Positions 9,733-23,399 of a stretch of DNA of 64,000 nucleotides are shown here, in pieces. Each line of letters opens with the position of its first letter. The stretch's first letter is position 1. The position numbers and the translations under genes are program-made. The notes beneath the pieces were generated by a model, which made no database searches, had not been told where the DNA came from, and was given only the letters and a program-made list of their open reading frames with translations. The stretch lies in contig NC_059474.1 in the NCBI RefSeq assembly GCF_018139145.2, positions 44,968,344 to 45,032,343 of the forward strand, written 5' to 3'. The DNA is from Gymnogyps californianus (taxonomy: Eukaryota; Chordata; Aves; Accipitriformes; Cathartidae).

Positions 9733-12700
9733 AGTTGATGCTCTGTGTGTGGGAAGGGGGTAGAAGTGCCAGCCCTTATAAAATGAGACACTAAAAGCTG
9801 TGGAAATGTGAACGAAGGTGTTCAGGCTTCACTGCTGTCAGCATGTCTTGCTGTGACTACCTAGACAAGGTTCCTCTTAATCTGGAAGTTCTCCTCACTT
9901 TTCCCCTATCCCATGTATTTTGCCCAGACTTCTGGGGAACACAAGTGTAAAATGCCTTATCTCGCTTCTTCCCCATCTTCTTCTTTCTTATATTTGCAAG
10001 TTGTGGTCAGGAACGAATTGAAAGGCGCGAAACACAACCTTATACTTTAGTGCAATTTAAATTGTCTTCATTGCCTAACAGAAAGGTAATGAACTGCCTT
10101 GTATTTCTCCTTCTCTGTTTGAAATGCTGCAAAGTTCAATTATCTTACTGTGTATGGAGATCTGCAAATCTGATAGTTATTGTAGCGTGTTTTCTTAAAT
10201 CCCTATGACAATGGCATGGATTGAAGTAAATACACAAACTGATGTACTGCCTGAGAGAAAGAGCTTATCTTGCAGAACATTTCCTTTTTAATACTGAACA
10301 GCTAGTATGAACGCTGCCACAGTACTTCATTAAAAAGTTGGGAACTAATTAGCTGTTTCTTACAGCTAGAGTTCCAGACTTTAATTAGAGTTCCTGTCTT
10401 CAAGTTTAAACTGATTAAAGCAATGCCAAAGACACTCTGGTTATTTTCAATGTTTGTTTAAGAAAGAAAATTAAAAAAAAAAAAGTAATTTTAAGCTCTT
10501 TGAACTTCATGTTGAAAAACAAACCCTTCTGTTTGGGGTTTTGTCCCTGACTCTGCTGGGTGCGGGGGGGTGAGAAGATGCGTGTTGTGTGCATCTTGTA
10601 TTAGATTGAGGAAGGAAACTCATTAATGGCAATGAAATTTACAGGTTTGCTGTTCACAGGACATTGGTTTCAATTGGAAAACCAGAATTTGAAAAGGAAA
10701 ACTGGAATGTATTAACTAACAAAGATAGCACTGGATAACCTGTGAACATTCAGGTGCATTTCCCAATGTTCAAACCACATATGAGGGTGTGTTTGGAGAC
10801 ACAGTGATGATGCTTCCTAATAATACTAAAAACTCTGCTAGTGTCTAATATTCCTGACCAAAAGTCTCATCCAAACTTACATGAAGCTGTCACGATGATT
10901 AAATATTGCCCTCCGTTACCTCCTCTGTTAATCTCGTGTGCATGCTTCTGTCTTCATTCTGCTGAAGAACATTTACTTGCTTTAGACTTTAAAAAGAAAA
11001 TTCAGTGTATGGCTCATTCACGAGTGCCCTGCTATATTTTTACCAACTTTCTTACCCTTTTTAGGTGTTTGAGAGATTTGCAAATTGATAATTCCCGAGG
11101 GAGTTGTTATGCTGATTAGACTTGCATAGTGGGTTTATTCTGAATATTTCACAGCACTCTTGACACTCTTCATGGGAAGAGTTTAATGTTTTTCTCACAC
11201 TGCTAAGCACTTGTGACAAGATTTAGCAATGGGTGCTTTAAAATCCAAAAAATGAAGTTTTCTGGAAAATGCACGCCAAATTAGTGACACCCTTTTAAGG
11301 TGTGTGGATGGGTCAAACTAGCAGTGCTTGGAACTCTGCCATATGGGACTGACAGCTGGCCTTAACTCTGTGAACTTGCTTTGTTTCAATGTTTGACCCA
11401 GTCAGAGCTGTGATAATCCTCACGTCGTGGCAGAAAGTTCTCCTGTCTGTTCCAACATTTAAAGGATTTCTTTAATTATTATTATTTAATAGTGACTGAA
11501 TTCTGTGCAAAAGAAACTTCTTTGCAAAACCTTGGGTGTTAATTTGACATCTTTAGATATTTACATTCAAGGCGCTCAAATGCTCTGGTGTTAAGTATGC
11601 TGCCAATGAAACCTGTATAATTAAATCTCTAAGTAAATGTGACTAATTTTGCCATACTATGATTATTCCATACGTTTGTTAACTACAGCTCACATCAACT
11701 AATATGATGTCAGTATGGATAATGAGATAAACTGTCATCTTGGGTTTTATATTTGATGTGGGATTTCTATACGTGACTGCTGCAATTAACTGTTTTCAAT
11801 ATCCTCAGAATAACTGTCTGGCTTTAGACAACTGGCTTTTCTCTTGTGGAAGAAGCAAGTTCATGTACTAGGAACACCTACATGCAAAAATTAAAGCATT
11901 TATTAGATTTTTTAGAAGATTTTATTAGCTAGACAGTCCTGAGAAACCTTACATGTGATCTAGGAACAAAATTCCCCAAATGTGCACTACTACACTTCCA
12001 GTGTGAAGAGCGTGGGAATTGGTAGTTTCTCTGTAGCCTGCAGAGTCTTACTGGAATGGTCCAGCTAGGAGTTAACACATCTGCTGGTAGTCTTTTTCTA
12101 AGCTGTGTATATCTCCTTGTAATTTTGGTCCTTTTCTCCTTTTTCAGTTATCACTGGCTTCTGCTGCCACAGCCATGCTGCTGTCAGATGCCTGTTTTCT
12201 ATTGTTGCGGCCTTTTCCCTTCTAGGTTTTCAACTTTAATTTTGTTTGGTTTCTGTATGTATATTATCCATTCCTTAATCCAATAGATTCACTGTCGTGT
12301 AGCATACATGACAATGAAATTATATGCCTTGACTTGAAAAAAATTAGGATCTTTAAAGAGAAACATCTTGTTATGTGAAATTAAATCCAGAATAGCCTCA
12401 TCATCTTAATAGCAGTGCAAATTCAAATAATGACTTAATAGAGGAACTTAAACCTTTTATGTGATGAGAATAAACTTGTTAATTATCAGGGTTAATGGGG
12501 TGCATTCCTTTAAAGTGAACAGAGTGATCACAGGCCAAAAAAATGACATCTCCTCCGCTGGATAGTGTTTTTCCAAATTATTGGTAATTGAAAAGGGGAT
12601 TTTCTTCCAGGCAGGTGTGTGGTATTACAGCAGTTTATATCAGATTCTTCAGGAAAGAGGAATAACCACCTATTAAAAAGTAGGCTATATGGTACAGTCA

Positions 12701-13847
12701 AAGCAATATGAAATTGTAAAATAACTTTGCCTTGTTTTGCGTAGCCGTCTTGATGGTTCAGTGCCTTTTTCTCCAAATCCATTGGCAACCAGGCATACAC
12801 TGAAATTTAAATCTCATTAATTAGAGTTCCACAATTGGAAATAGTAGGGGGTTTGATAGTATTGCATTATTCCATGTCATTTCACAGCTCTCTAGGGTAT
12901 TTCAGTGCTACTTGTAACTTCATGTAGTTCCTTCTACGGCATGGTTCTTGGGATGCAAAGCATTAAAGGTGCTTTGGGCAATTGTACTGCCACAGTGCTA
13001 TCCTGTTGGTTGTGGGACGGGTGTACGGGATAGGTCTTGTACTGTATTGTGAGAGGTTTTGATGGTGTTGAGCTGCAGAAGGGTATAAAGTTAATTTCAG
13101 ACTAGGTAACTATTGAAAAACAGAGTTTCTGATTTTACAGTGAAGATGATGCTATATTTATAGCTCTTTTATAATCTTAACAAATGAACGTTTTTGCACA
13201 AGGGGTGTGGCATTCAAGGCATTGAAAGCGTTTCTGGTAGCTTGTATGTAGGAAGAGTTACAATGTTCCTGCCTGAATTTTGTCCCATTAACTTTGCTTG
13301 TCTGTTGCCAGATTTCTTCAAAAGAATGTCTTCCAGAATTGACCCATCTATGTCTGTCTGTCCCTATGACATGTGGGCATGCCTGCCCTGGGATGGTGGT
13401 GGGAAGTACAGCACGACATGAAACCTTAGCTCGTTAGCTGCTACCCTGTGCTGACTTGGCTGAACTTTTAGTGCTTCAGAGTGAGGTAGCTGGCTGTATT
13501 GTATGCTCTGTGTGTCTGTCTGTCTGCACAGGCAGTGCTGAGCAGGCGGTAAGAGGCAGTGGTTCTTTCTGAATCTGCAAAAATGTGCTGTGACTATACA
13601 CCTGCCCACTCTGTATAAGAAACAATAAAGCAAAGAAAGAAAAGCAAAGAAAAGGGAGCTAGGTGCAGCTGTTACTGGAAATTTTAAGATAAAGAAGACA
13701 GAGCAGTTTTGTGCTATGTAAACTTTTCTTGATAATATAACGCATGGTGTGGAAGGAAAAGTGGTGTTACTGTAGGTTAGCTGTATGCAATCAATGGTAG
13801 CTTGAAAATTGTCTAACTTGTGGAGGTTTTAGTTTGTAAGACCACTC

Positions 13848-13930
13848 TTTATATTCCTTTAAAAGACTTTAATCCATTGTTTATATTCCTTTAAAAGACT
13901 TAAATCCATTCTTTTTATTCCTTTAAAAGG
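13848..13930. repeat. Minisatellite, 32-bp unit, about 2.6 copies
   Basis: Two full 32-bp units (13848-13879 and 13880-13911) and a partial third (13912-13930) share the core TTATTCCTTTAAAAG. The first two differ at only two positions. This head-to-tail array is recent enough that the copies have barely diverged. Confidence 0.9.
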
Positions 13931-16900
13931 CAAGTAATAACTTGGTATTTTTATAAAATGTGAAACATTTGTTAAAACTTCGTATTAGTCAGAACTGAGT
14001 GCATTTTTGCAAAGCCAAACTGTATGATATTAAGTTGACTTTGTTTCATTTATAGCAATGTGATTGTGCTTTGTAGAGAAAAAATGGTAGTCCAAACCCT
14101 CAGACTTCAGTATAATAAAATATGTAACTTAAGTACGGCAGATCAAGGAGGGTAGGATGTACTGGGAATGTTTCTACGATTGCCCACCAGGAACCGAAAT
14201 CCAAATTTGGACTATTTGTACCTTCAAATGGACTTTTACGTAGACAAAATTGGATGTCAAACATGATTTCTGCAAAAAGGGTATGTAATAGTTGACTGTG
14301 TTAAAATACTGGGCAACGTGGGACATGGTGGAAAATGTGGGGTACAAAGTACTTCAGAACACTGAACAGCTTAAGTACTTCTAATCTGTTCAGCAGGTCA
14401 GTTTGAGAATCTGAAAACCAGAAGCTTGTTTCATTTGTGATTCAGAACAACACTCTTCCTTGTCTGTTTATCTCCATTGCAAAATTAAAAGTTCTTTAAA
14501 TAAGGTAGTGGTCACTGACTGATTTCCTGTAAGGCTTCCCATTTTCCTCAGAGGAACAGTTTTTCTATCCTTTTCAATGTCTATAAAAGTATTACAATTA
14601 ACTGCTCCCTTGTGTTGTGTTATATTTTTTTACTTCATGTTGCGTTACACAGCTGTAGAGGGGACAAGCTGGGGAAGGGAAGTGGCACCATGGTTCTGCA
14701 GGAACTTGTGGAAATGTAATTGTCGTGGCATCATATGGTTAGGGCTCCCAGTGAGGATATGTAGGGGACAGCTTCTGTGCATGTCATAATTGTTTCGGTC
14801 ATGTTGGGTCATTGAGTGAAAATGTATTTGAGGTCAATAGTGTACTAATCCCCTTTTTCCGGTCTCTGCCCTTCAGCTCTCTAAAGGAGAGGAGAAGAGA
14901 TTCCAAACAAAAGCACAGTGAGGGAAAGCCAGGCCATCTTTGCAGTCATGGGAGCAGCCTCCTTGACCTCCATGGAGTCTAATTTACATTGTGATGGCTT
15001 GATGACTGCAGGTCTTATGGGAGATAGGGTTCTTCTCCCGCCTCCCCCCCCCCCTTCCCCAAGGTATTCTTCTCTGAAGTGTTTTCCAGATGGAATTTTT
15101 GAAATACCAATGATGTTATGGAAGAAAGGGACTTCTTTAGCATGGAAGAAAGGTTCAAAGAGGAAAATAATTATTAATACATTGATTCAGATGTAGAATT
15201 GAGCCAAGCTAGATAGATACCTAACCTAAGGGACAAAATTTTGGCATGAGATCAAGTAGTAATAAAATAAGGACTAGGATAAGATTTGTAGCCAACAGAG
15301 AAGTGAGCTTTTGGAGCTGTCTTCTGACAGGACAAGGGTGCACATGTGTTATGTGGTCAGAGTTTTAAGGGGAAGCCCAAGCCCAGTGTAAGACATTGTA
15401 GGACTTGATAAGCGTGATGAAAGGAGGCTGGGAGAATAATGTGGACTGCAGTATTAATCCTGGTGTATTGCTGGAAATCATCGGCTGGAACCCATTTGCA
15501 TAGCAGAAGAACGTGGGGCGAACCCCAGCTCTCTGGTTATCAGGGTTGGCTGAGTGCAGGGGCAGTTGCAGTGAGCTCTCTATTGCTCTGCTGTTCAAGG
15601 ATCTTGATGCCATCAGCTGGAGTAAGGAAAAACTCTTGCTCACAAGTAGGCTGTGGAGTGAAAGTCCCACGTGCTAGCACAAAATAGGGTGTAACAGGAC
15701 TGAATCTAATCATGCCTTCCTGGTCTTGGGCCCTCATAGGAAAGGGACAATTATGGTTCTCAAGGGAAGACCTTGTGCTTCAACATTTCCAATATGTGAA
15801 ACTGGCATCAGGCTGTGTGACCAGTCTTTGCCGTGCAATCTATGAACGCAGGCACATTCTCATCCTGGCCTGAGGTGGACAATGTGCTACTTTACCTCAT
15901 TGCTGCTTCAGGCTCAGAGGGTCTGTGCTGGTTCTTTGGAGAGAAACCTAAAGCATGGCTCGGGAGTGCCAACCCCCTTCAAAAGATGTCTGCTGTCTCC
16001 TCACAGGGTTGTGGTCTCTTCTGTTTAAATCCCCTCTGCCAAGTGCAGCCAAACACAAGTCAGCTAATGTGACTGAGTTGTTTTTCTTAGGACTAGTAAT
16101 AATTTCAGTGCAGTGTAGAAAATTTCTCTACATAACAGTATCAAATTGTCCTTCTCTGTGCTAGCTCTACATGTGGGTAAACAGTCATTAAAGAGTCAGC
16201 TGATGGATATGAGTTTTTGTGAAGACAGATGCTTTTCTATAAAGCTGATAAATATTTTCAATCCTGTAGTTATGTTTAAGATGCATCTTCATTGTTTGTA
16301 TAGTACCCTTTTTAAAAATGAACTGTAAAATCAGTGCCTTAAGTTAGCGGAATTCCTAACGGACAATATGAGGTATTGATGGAGGACGGCATACCTGCAA
16401 AAAAGCCAAACCAATTCCATCTCCACATGCCTCTCAAATACTGGTCTTCACAGCCAGTGGGATGCAGTATTCTGTGATGCTGAAAGGGACTGACTGTCCA
16501 TTCGAGGCAAAATGCTTCACAAAGATAAAAGCTCTTTGATAAACTCTTGCTGGAGTGAAGAACTCAATTTGACTTTGCAATCATATATGGATATGCTGGA
16601 GGTGGGCGACTTTTAAGGTGGAGTAAAGCCTGAGAAATCAAATTCTGTCAAGAGGAGTATGTGAAAATGGTCTCTCTTCTGCAGCCACACACAGGAGAGG
16701 AGGGGGAAAGAAATAACTAAACCTCGAGTGTTTTCTTGGTGTGTTTGTTACATAAGCAGTCTTGCACTTTGTGAGAAACTGTTTTCTGAATTTTTTGAGT
16801 CTTTTGAACTGCATTCATAGTAATAGTCTGCTGATTTTTTTCTGTCCTCCTGTGAAAAAACTTTAATACAAACCCTGTTCAGTCAGTAAGTGTTTGAAAA

Positions 16901-17389
16901 TAGCCATGTTTTATTTAAGTAAGAAGAAGAGCACCTCGATTGCATGTGTTTTGCTTTGAAAGAGAGTGAAAGGCAATGTAACAAAGAACGAATTTTGGCA
17001 AGCGGGAAGAAAGCTGAAGAGAAGTGACAGAATGTGTAAAGGCCGGTTTTTATCACTACTGAAAGGGTGGTTGAGGAATTTAAAGAGGAAATGATAAAAA
17101 GAATTTCATGGAGAGGAAGACGAAGGTAAGATTTTTAGAAAATGGAGAAAGGCCTAAGCAGACTAAAGGAAAATGAACTCGTAAAATCTGAGGTAGCAGT
17201 AGGGTGGAAGTGAAAAGGAGGGGAGGAAGTATCTATGATAAGAGAAGATTGATATGAAGTGGGTGAAATGATCTGAGTGGAAAAATAGTGGAAAAGGAAC
17301 AGAATCAAGATACGGAATGAAAGGTGATGATGACTGTATGTGGAACAGGAAGAGCAAATCTTGTTTTAAGCATGTGCTTTTTCTTCCCT

Positions 17390-18290
17390 TGTGCTAGCGG
17401 AAAATATCAGGCCAGATCCAGCAGCCTGGGAGGGGTGAGGCTGCCACAGCTCCATGCCCCAGGTCCAACCAGCAGCAAGGCTGAACATGTGTTCCCAGTA
17501 CACACGCACACACGCGAATGGATGCCTGCACCCGCTCCAGGTGGTGCACTGCGGACACATGTGTCCCCATGACCCACCCCAGGCTGGCACTTAAGGCCAC
17601 TCGCCCCGGTCTCACTGGTGGCTGGCAGTCCCACCCCAGTTGCTGCACTCAGACCCCTGTGCACACATGCATAATGAATAGAGCCCCTCACCCAGAAAGG
17701 AGTTAGAAAGGATTTAATAAGTGAATAGGACAGACTGCACTCATCAGGCACAGGGCACAGCCAGGCAAGTGAACCAACCAGCGAACTATATGCATGCAAC
17801 TGGCCCTTTTTATCCTCTTACTCCTCTGTTTTCTCACACTTGTTCCTCCCCAAATAATGTAAATTCGTCCCTGTCCCTGCCTTTGGTTCCTCCTGTAAAC
17901 GTACCATAGTAAGTCCTGTGCAATCCCCAAATGCCCTTCCCTGCATCTCATAATGTGTCCCACACACCCCTGGGCAGTGACCCCCCCTCTGTCCCAGAGG
18001 TGCTCTGATGTTGACTCATTGTCATGGGTTTCACACCTGGACACTGGGGCTGAGGCTGTCCAGCCCTGGGAGGGATCTGGATAGGGCCTCCCTTCCTCCA
18101 AGTCCCTAATGTGTGTTCCAGCCTGCCATTCTGCATCCCTCTGGTCCTCTGGGCTTGTAGAGATGGGTCTCTAATGGGCTGATAGCTCCCGTGATGGGCC
18201 TGGGAGGAGCTGGGCAGGGTATTATTTGCGCTCCGCCACCTGCCACTGCCTCTCTGTGCTCCTTTGGGGTGCAGATGAGCTTTTATCACA
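17390..18290 (-). mobile_element. Candidate solo LTR of a third family (901 bp)
   Basis: A GC-rich island sits in AT-rich DNA with abrupt edges. Read on the minus strand it starts TGTGATAAAAGC, ends CCGCTAGCACA (TG...CA termini), has a TATA-like ATAAAAAG (complement at 17806-17813) and about 90 bases later a polyadenylation signal ATTAAA (complement at 17713-17718), the order expected of U3-R-U5. No perfect target duplication is visible at these edges, so the exact ends are unsure and the copy may be old. Overlapping frames inside it on both strands have no recognisable viral domain and are treated as chance. It does not resemble the other two LTR families here. Confidence 0.55.
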
Positions 18291-21200
18291 TAATCTAACA
18301 GTATACAACCATCTTCATTTTCTATGGGAATTTTAAAGAGTAAACTTGTGATGAAAATACTTTGTTAAATCATATGTGGGAATGAAAAAAAATTAATTGT
18401 TTTAGGGCACATACTTGCTGCCTCCTTGTTTGGCTTTATGCTGTAGAATACAAAATGTATTGTATGACCTGTCAAGTCTAGTCAAGTTAGATTTTTATTT
18501 TAAAACTTGAAAGGGATTATTCTTCAGTTAAAGGTCTAGTTGGTAGCAATAAGCTACAGTACAGGTTACAACACTACTTAAAAGTCTGTGAGGAATCCAG
18601 GTAATGACAATAGTTACAAAACAAAAACTGAGGGAGTGCTTGTGATTGCCTGTGGCAATGTTGTAGCTAATTGGATAGAATTCAATTTTTTTTCAGAATT
18701 GCCACCAACATTTCTTTATCTGTCTTTAAGAACTTAGACTACTTCTAAAGGCTGTAACCATTACAATTACTTCTTTTTAAATCGCGGTTAAACGTATGCA
18801 TGTTCTGCAAAGCTGTCATTAAGATACACTTGGACTCATGAAAGAATGATGGTGTTCATCATCACAACTAGATTTTTCAGTGCCTTAGGACTGGAGACAA
18901 GATCCTGCACACAGAAACTGTCAAGGTGAGTTAGACCCTGCAAAGTGTGTTGCAGTAAGTAGCACGAAGTTCATCAGAGATATTTCCAAGAGTGGGGATG
19001 GGGAAACATTAAAAGTCTAGGTTCATCTGAAAACTTGTGTGCCATGTTTTACACCAAGTGATTCCAGTCACCTACAGGAAAAGGCATTGAAGTATGGAAA
19101 TGGAAATTAAAGTGGAATCTGAGTGCAGATCCGCTGGAAAGTGGAGCGGCTAGCTAATTAGGCATTAACAGGGCAGAGTACATTTTTTTTTTAAGAAAGG
19201 GGAAAAAATTAATCCAGGCAACTGCAGGATTATGGTTTTGACGTCAGTGTTATTCAAGTTCTTAAACTGCTTTTGGAGGAAAGGATAGTTCTGTGCATAA
19301 TGGTAAAAGAGAATTAGAAAAAGGTATTAGGAATTTACCAGAGAGACTGGTACTAAGGAAGTGTGACAGATCAAAGGCCCCTTTGCCTCAGCTGTGCCTA
19401 TATAGCTGTTTGTATAGCTAAACTGTAAATAAGATCAATTTTGATTTTAAGAAACAAAACATATTGTCAACATTTTTTGACATGTATCATGTCATTAGTT
19501 GGGAGCTTGACTTCTTTGCTAAGATGAAATTTGAGAGGGTATATGAGTACTCTGTAAATGTGTGGGGATAATCAGAAGGAAAGAATTACATAGAATAAGA
19601 CAATGCTGATATGAGAGCAAGTGACCATATTGGCTGTGTGTAAACTTACTCTAGAAATTAGAATAGGGTTTCTAATGAGTAGAATAGCCTCCCAATTGAA
19701 GGTATTTTATATCAAACCATATCTTACTGCATTAGAGTAAGAAATTTATGAAGAAGCTTTCATAAAGATGATGAGATGCCTGCCAGAGCAAGGAACTAAA
19801 TTCACGGAGCAAGGGAACTCTCTTCTGTAGTATTTTCCCAAAATAAAATTCACATAAAGTGAATGCATCAATATCATGAAAGTATATTTGACAGCAGATG
19901 CAGCTCTTTCTCTCCATGATGGTATAGAGATAGGTTTTTCAAACAGAAGCAAACAGTTTCAACAACCACAACAAAGTGAAAACAATTTGGAGATAAAAGA
20001 ATTTTCCATAGAAAGGCAATGGAAATTTCAACATGTGGAAATTTAAAATTGCTATAAAAAGCTAGAAAGGAGTTTTCTTGGGTAAAAGCTCTGAAACAGA
20101 TAGTTGAAATGATAGTTGAAGAATGTGATGTGATAAATGATGAATACTCTTCTTTTACCCTAATAATCTATTTAAAGTTAGATTTCCTTGATATATGACA
20201 CTGGTCATTGTTACTTATGCCTTTTGCTGGGTTTTAAACTCCCTGTGTGATGTCTGCCAACCTTTCAAGCAGAAATTTTTTAAGGTTTCAGCAAGGTTAG
20301 AGAGCTGAGCTGGGGGAAAAAGATAACTGTCAAACGCTGTTGGAAACTTGCACACACAGATGCTTCAGGACCGGGGCCTTGAAACAAAATGGATTGATTC
20401 TTGTGCAAAGAATGCGTTTCTCCCCTTCCTCAGAAGATTTATTCGCTTGTGGAAAATAGTAGACCTTGAAAACACCTGTTCTTGTGCTGGGAAGACTTAG
20501 ACTTTATTGGCTAAAACCTCTCTAAAATTTAATGGCTGGGCCAAAGCAGGATGTCTCTGAAATCACAAATGTGAGTCATTTGGGCTGTGGGAGATGAGGG
20601 TGTGAGCAGCCCTAGTGACACATGCTGCCTGCTGCCTAGGAGCTCTGGAAGAGAAAGCTACTTAGAAGGAAGAGTCTTGCAAAAGCAAAACTAGGAGGAG
20701 AAAATGATAGGGAAGAGAACAAACCTGGAGAGAGGAGTGCTTGAAACCTGAGGAGTGAAACTGTAGGAAGGGGAAGTGATATTTGGAGTCTAGGCTAGAA
20801 AGGTGGCGTGCTAAAAAATAAAATAAGAATTGATCTGGCAGGACGTGATTCAGATGAGGATGCTAAAGAGGGGGGCTGAGAAGGAGCTAGTTAAGAACAA
20901 CATCAGCTGAACACTGCCTGCATGGTTTAAGAGGGGGAAGGAAGACAGACAGACAGGCAGGTGTGCCCAGCCGAAGCCAGGAGTACAATCCAGGGTGCTA
21001 GTCTGATGGCAGTGTAGGTAAAATGTCCCATTGACTTGAGTTCTTCGTCACACAGGTGGTAACACCTCGGCACTGTTACCTACTTTGGGTATTACAGCAG
21101 ACGCCAGTTGCTCTGCAGGTTTCTTGGGTGTATGTGAGTATGTATTATGATTGTGTGTAATACCTTTTTCCATATTTTCTCCCCCCTCTCCATAGAACCG

Positions 21201-22966
21201 TTGCTCAAAATTCTGATGTGCTGGGGATAAATCAGAGCTGTATAACATTTTTATCTGTAGAGCTCTAGCCTCATTTTATTGTGCATGGTGAATGAGGCAG
21301 GGATTACTAGGGGAGAAGCGTGTTTTGTAGTCAGGCAGCTAAATGTTATGCCGGAGATATGGCTTATATCCTTTTCTACCCACGTAGGTCCTGTTTGATG
21401 CTGGTCAGAGTTGCAGATGTGTATTTTCACTGTGTATTTCTCTGTGTTTCTGGATGCCTGATCTGAAAGTCAAGATCTAATCTGCAGAAGAATTAGATGT
21501 TTGCATCTGAAGTTGAAGGAATTTTAGTGCTTGTTTGCTGTAGAGACTGTGCCAGCTCTACCTATTAGCATCTGGAGATCTTTCTGAGCCAGGTATCATG
21601 TCTATATATTTAGTAACCTTCAGTATTATTCGGGAAATGACGTTACGTTATCATGGATGCCTTTTGGTTTAGCAAATTTGTAAAAGAGGATTCTGCTCTC
21701 GCTTGTAATAATTTAGCCTCAGACCTAGCTTCCTACTTACATATTAACGGGGAGTAGTGTGAAGCTTACTCCACTTCCCTTTCTGCTTTACTTTGTAGTG
21801 CTGTGGTCTCTGTAGAACCTTTGCAGTTGTATGAGTTTCACTTGTATTCCCTTGAAATAATTATTATAGAGCTGGAAGGTTCTCCATGCTTTAATACTGT
21901 ATTGGCTATGAATTTCCATAATGGTGTTTCAAGCATTATGTTGTCTGTAATTCCTTGTGCAACCATCACAGGTCTTGCTGCATTACTTAAAAATGCACAG
22001 GGAGAATGCAGATGCTTTACTGGAAATAGACAACAGAATAGCCTATCTTCCCCCCCCCCTCCCCCAATCTTATTTTTCCATTTCACCTTTAGTTGAATAA
22101 GAATTGAAGCCTATTTTTGGATCTCTAAATTACAACTTCATGCCTCACCATCCTTACAATAATTCTCCTGAAGTGTAGAAAACTTTGTTACTGCAAGGCC
22201 TATAACTTACACTCTTCTATGCTGACAAACTAGTAAGAATTGCAACAGGCAATTTTGCTTTTTGGGCTAATAATAGGAGAGTTTCTTTATTTCACCGAAA
22301 AACAAATAATATAGCAGACATCTGAGAACATGATAATTAAAATTCTCTGAGGAAAAGGCTTCCTTTCTCAGTGTTATAAACAAAAAGAAAAAAATAGTAA
22401 TAAAATGCTGTTTAAAGTATAATTAATATCCTGTGTGTTATTTGCATCTTAGGATGATTTAAATCACTTGCAAAAGGGGGAAATGCCAGGAAGTAAAACA
22501 GATGATGGCTTGCAAAATTGACAGAGAAACTAGGCAACTTCTGGTAGCGTTTAATTGACTGGGAGAGCAACAGTCAACCTGACTGGATCCCTCAACTTTA
22601 TAGAAATACAAATGAAGTGACTGTTAACATCTAAACAGCTAAAAGTTGCTCATGGTTAAGACCTTTTATCTTTATTGCTTTGGAACACAATGAGATTAAT
22701 AATGTTTGGTGATGACAAAATCTGTTACAGAAATAAATTCATTTATGGTAAGGTGTTGTGGAAGAACATGTCCTAAAACTATTTATAAAGTAGTTTTTTA
22801 AGAAAAGATTTTTAAAAATAATTGAATAAGAATTTCAGAAAGAGAACAAAGAGATAATATGTACTTACCTGCCTAGGCTATAAGATGATGAGATGAAACA
22901 AGATGTATCTTCCCCAAACAGGCACATTTAACTTAGAATTCACAATCTTTTTTCCCTTTGATATTA

Positions 22967-22988
22967 AAAAAAAAAAAAAAAAAAAAAA
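22967..22988. repeat. Poly(A) tract
   Basis: Over 20 adenines in a row. A C run lies about 35 bases further on (near 23020-23028). No clear retroposon body or target duplication was found beside it. Confidence 0.85.
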
Positions 22989-23330
22989 TTGTGGCTATCC
23001 AATTCTCATTCATCTTCCCCGCCCCCCCAGGGGTAGAATAATTTCTGTAGCCTGTGTTGCATAAAATAGTGCTAAGCAATGCTTATTATAAGCCAGGAAG
23101 CTTAATGAAATATTTACATGAACACTTAACTAACAGGCATAACTTTTAAGATTTAACAGACCACCTGCTCAGCAACTGAAATAGAGCAATGCTGTTTTCA
23201 AAACTAGTGTAGTTATTCATGGCCAAGGAAACATCCTGGGTAGAGCTCCCAGAAAACTGTTTTCTCACCCCATTAATTCTTTTTAGCCTTTAAAAAAAAA
23301 TAAAATTACTTGAAATCATAAGGCTTTCAA

Positions 23331-23399
23331 AGGAAAAAGAAGGATGGGGATGGGGAGGAGAAGGAAGAGGAGAAGAAAGGGAAAGTGGTGAAGAGAAAC
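23331..23399. repeat. Polypurine tract
   Basis: About 70 bases on the plus strand are almost all A and G, with a few isolated T. Tracts of this kind can form triplex DNA, and the GGGGATGGGGAGG part adds G-run potential. No gene overlaps it. Confidence 0.75.

Larger units (their letters stand above)
9541..17389. other. Intron-like sequence, no exon identified
   Basis: AT-rich unique sequence. Short tracts include a long T run (about 9706-9732), an A run near 10470-10483, a C run near 15042-15052, purine-rich DNA around 16960-17120 and the minisatellite at 13848-13930. Open frames are all below about 105 codons and have no recognisable domains. Given the donor at 8878, this is most simply the beginning of intron 1. 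Confidence 0.55.

Noticed and set aside
17407..17799. 130-codon minus-strand frame and overlapping frames in the GC-rich insert
   Set aside because: They overlap in several frames on both strands within a candidate LTR and have no recognisable domain.
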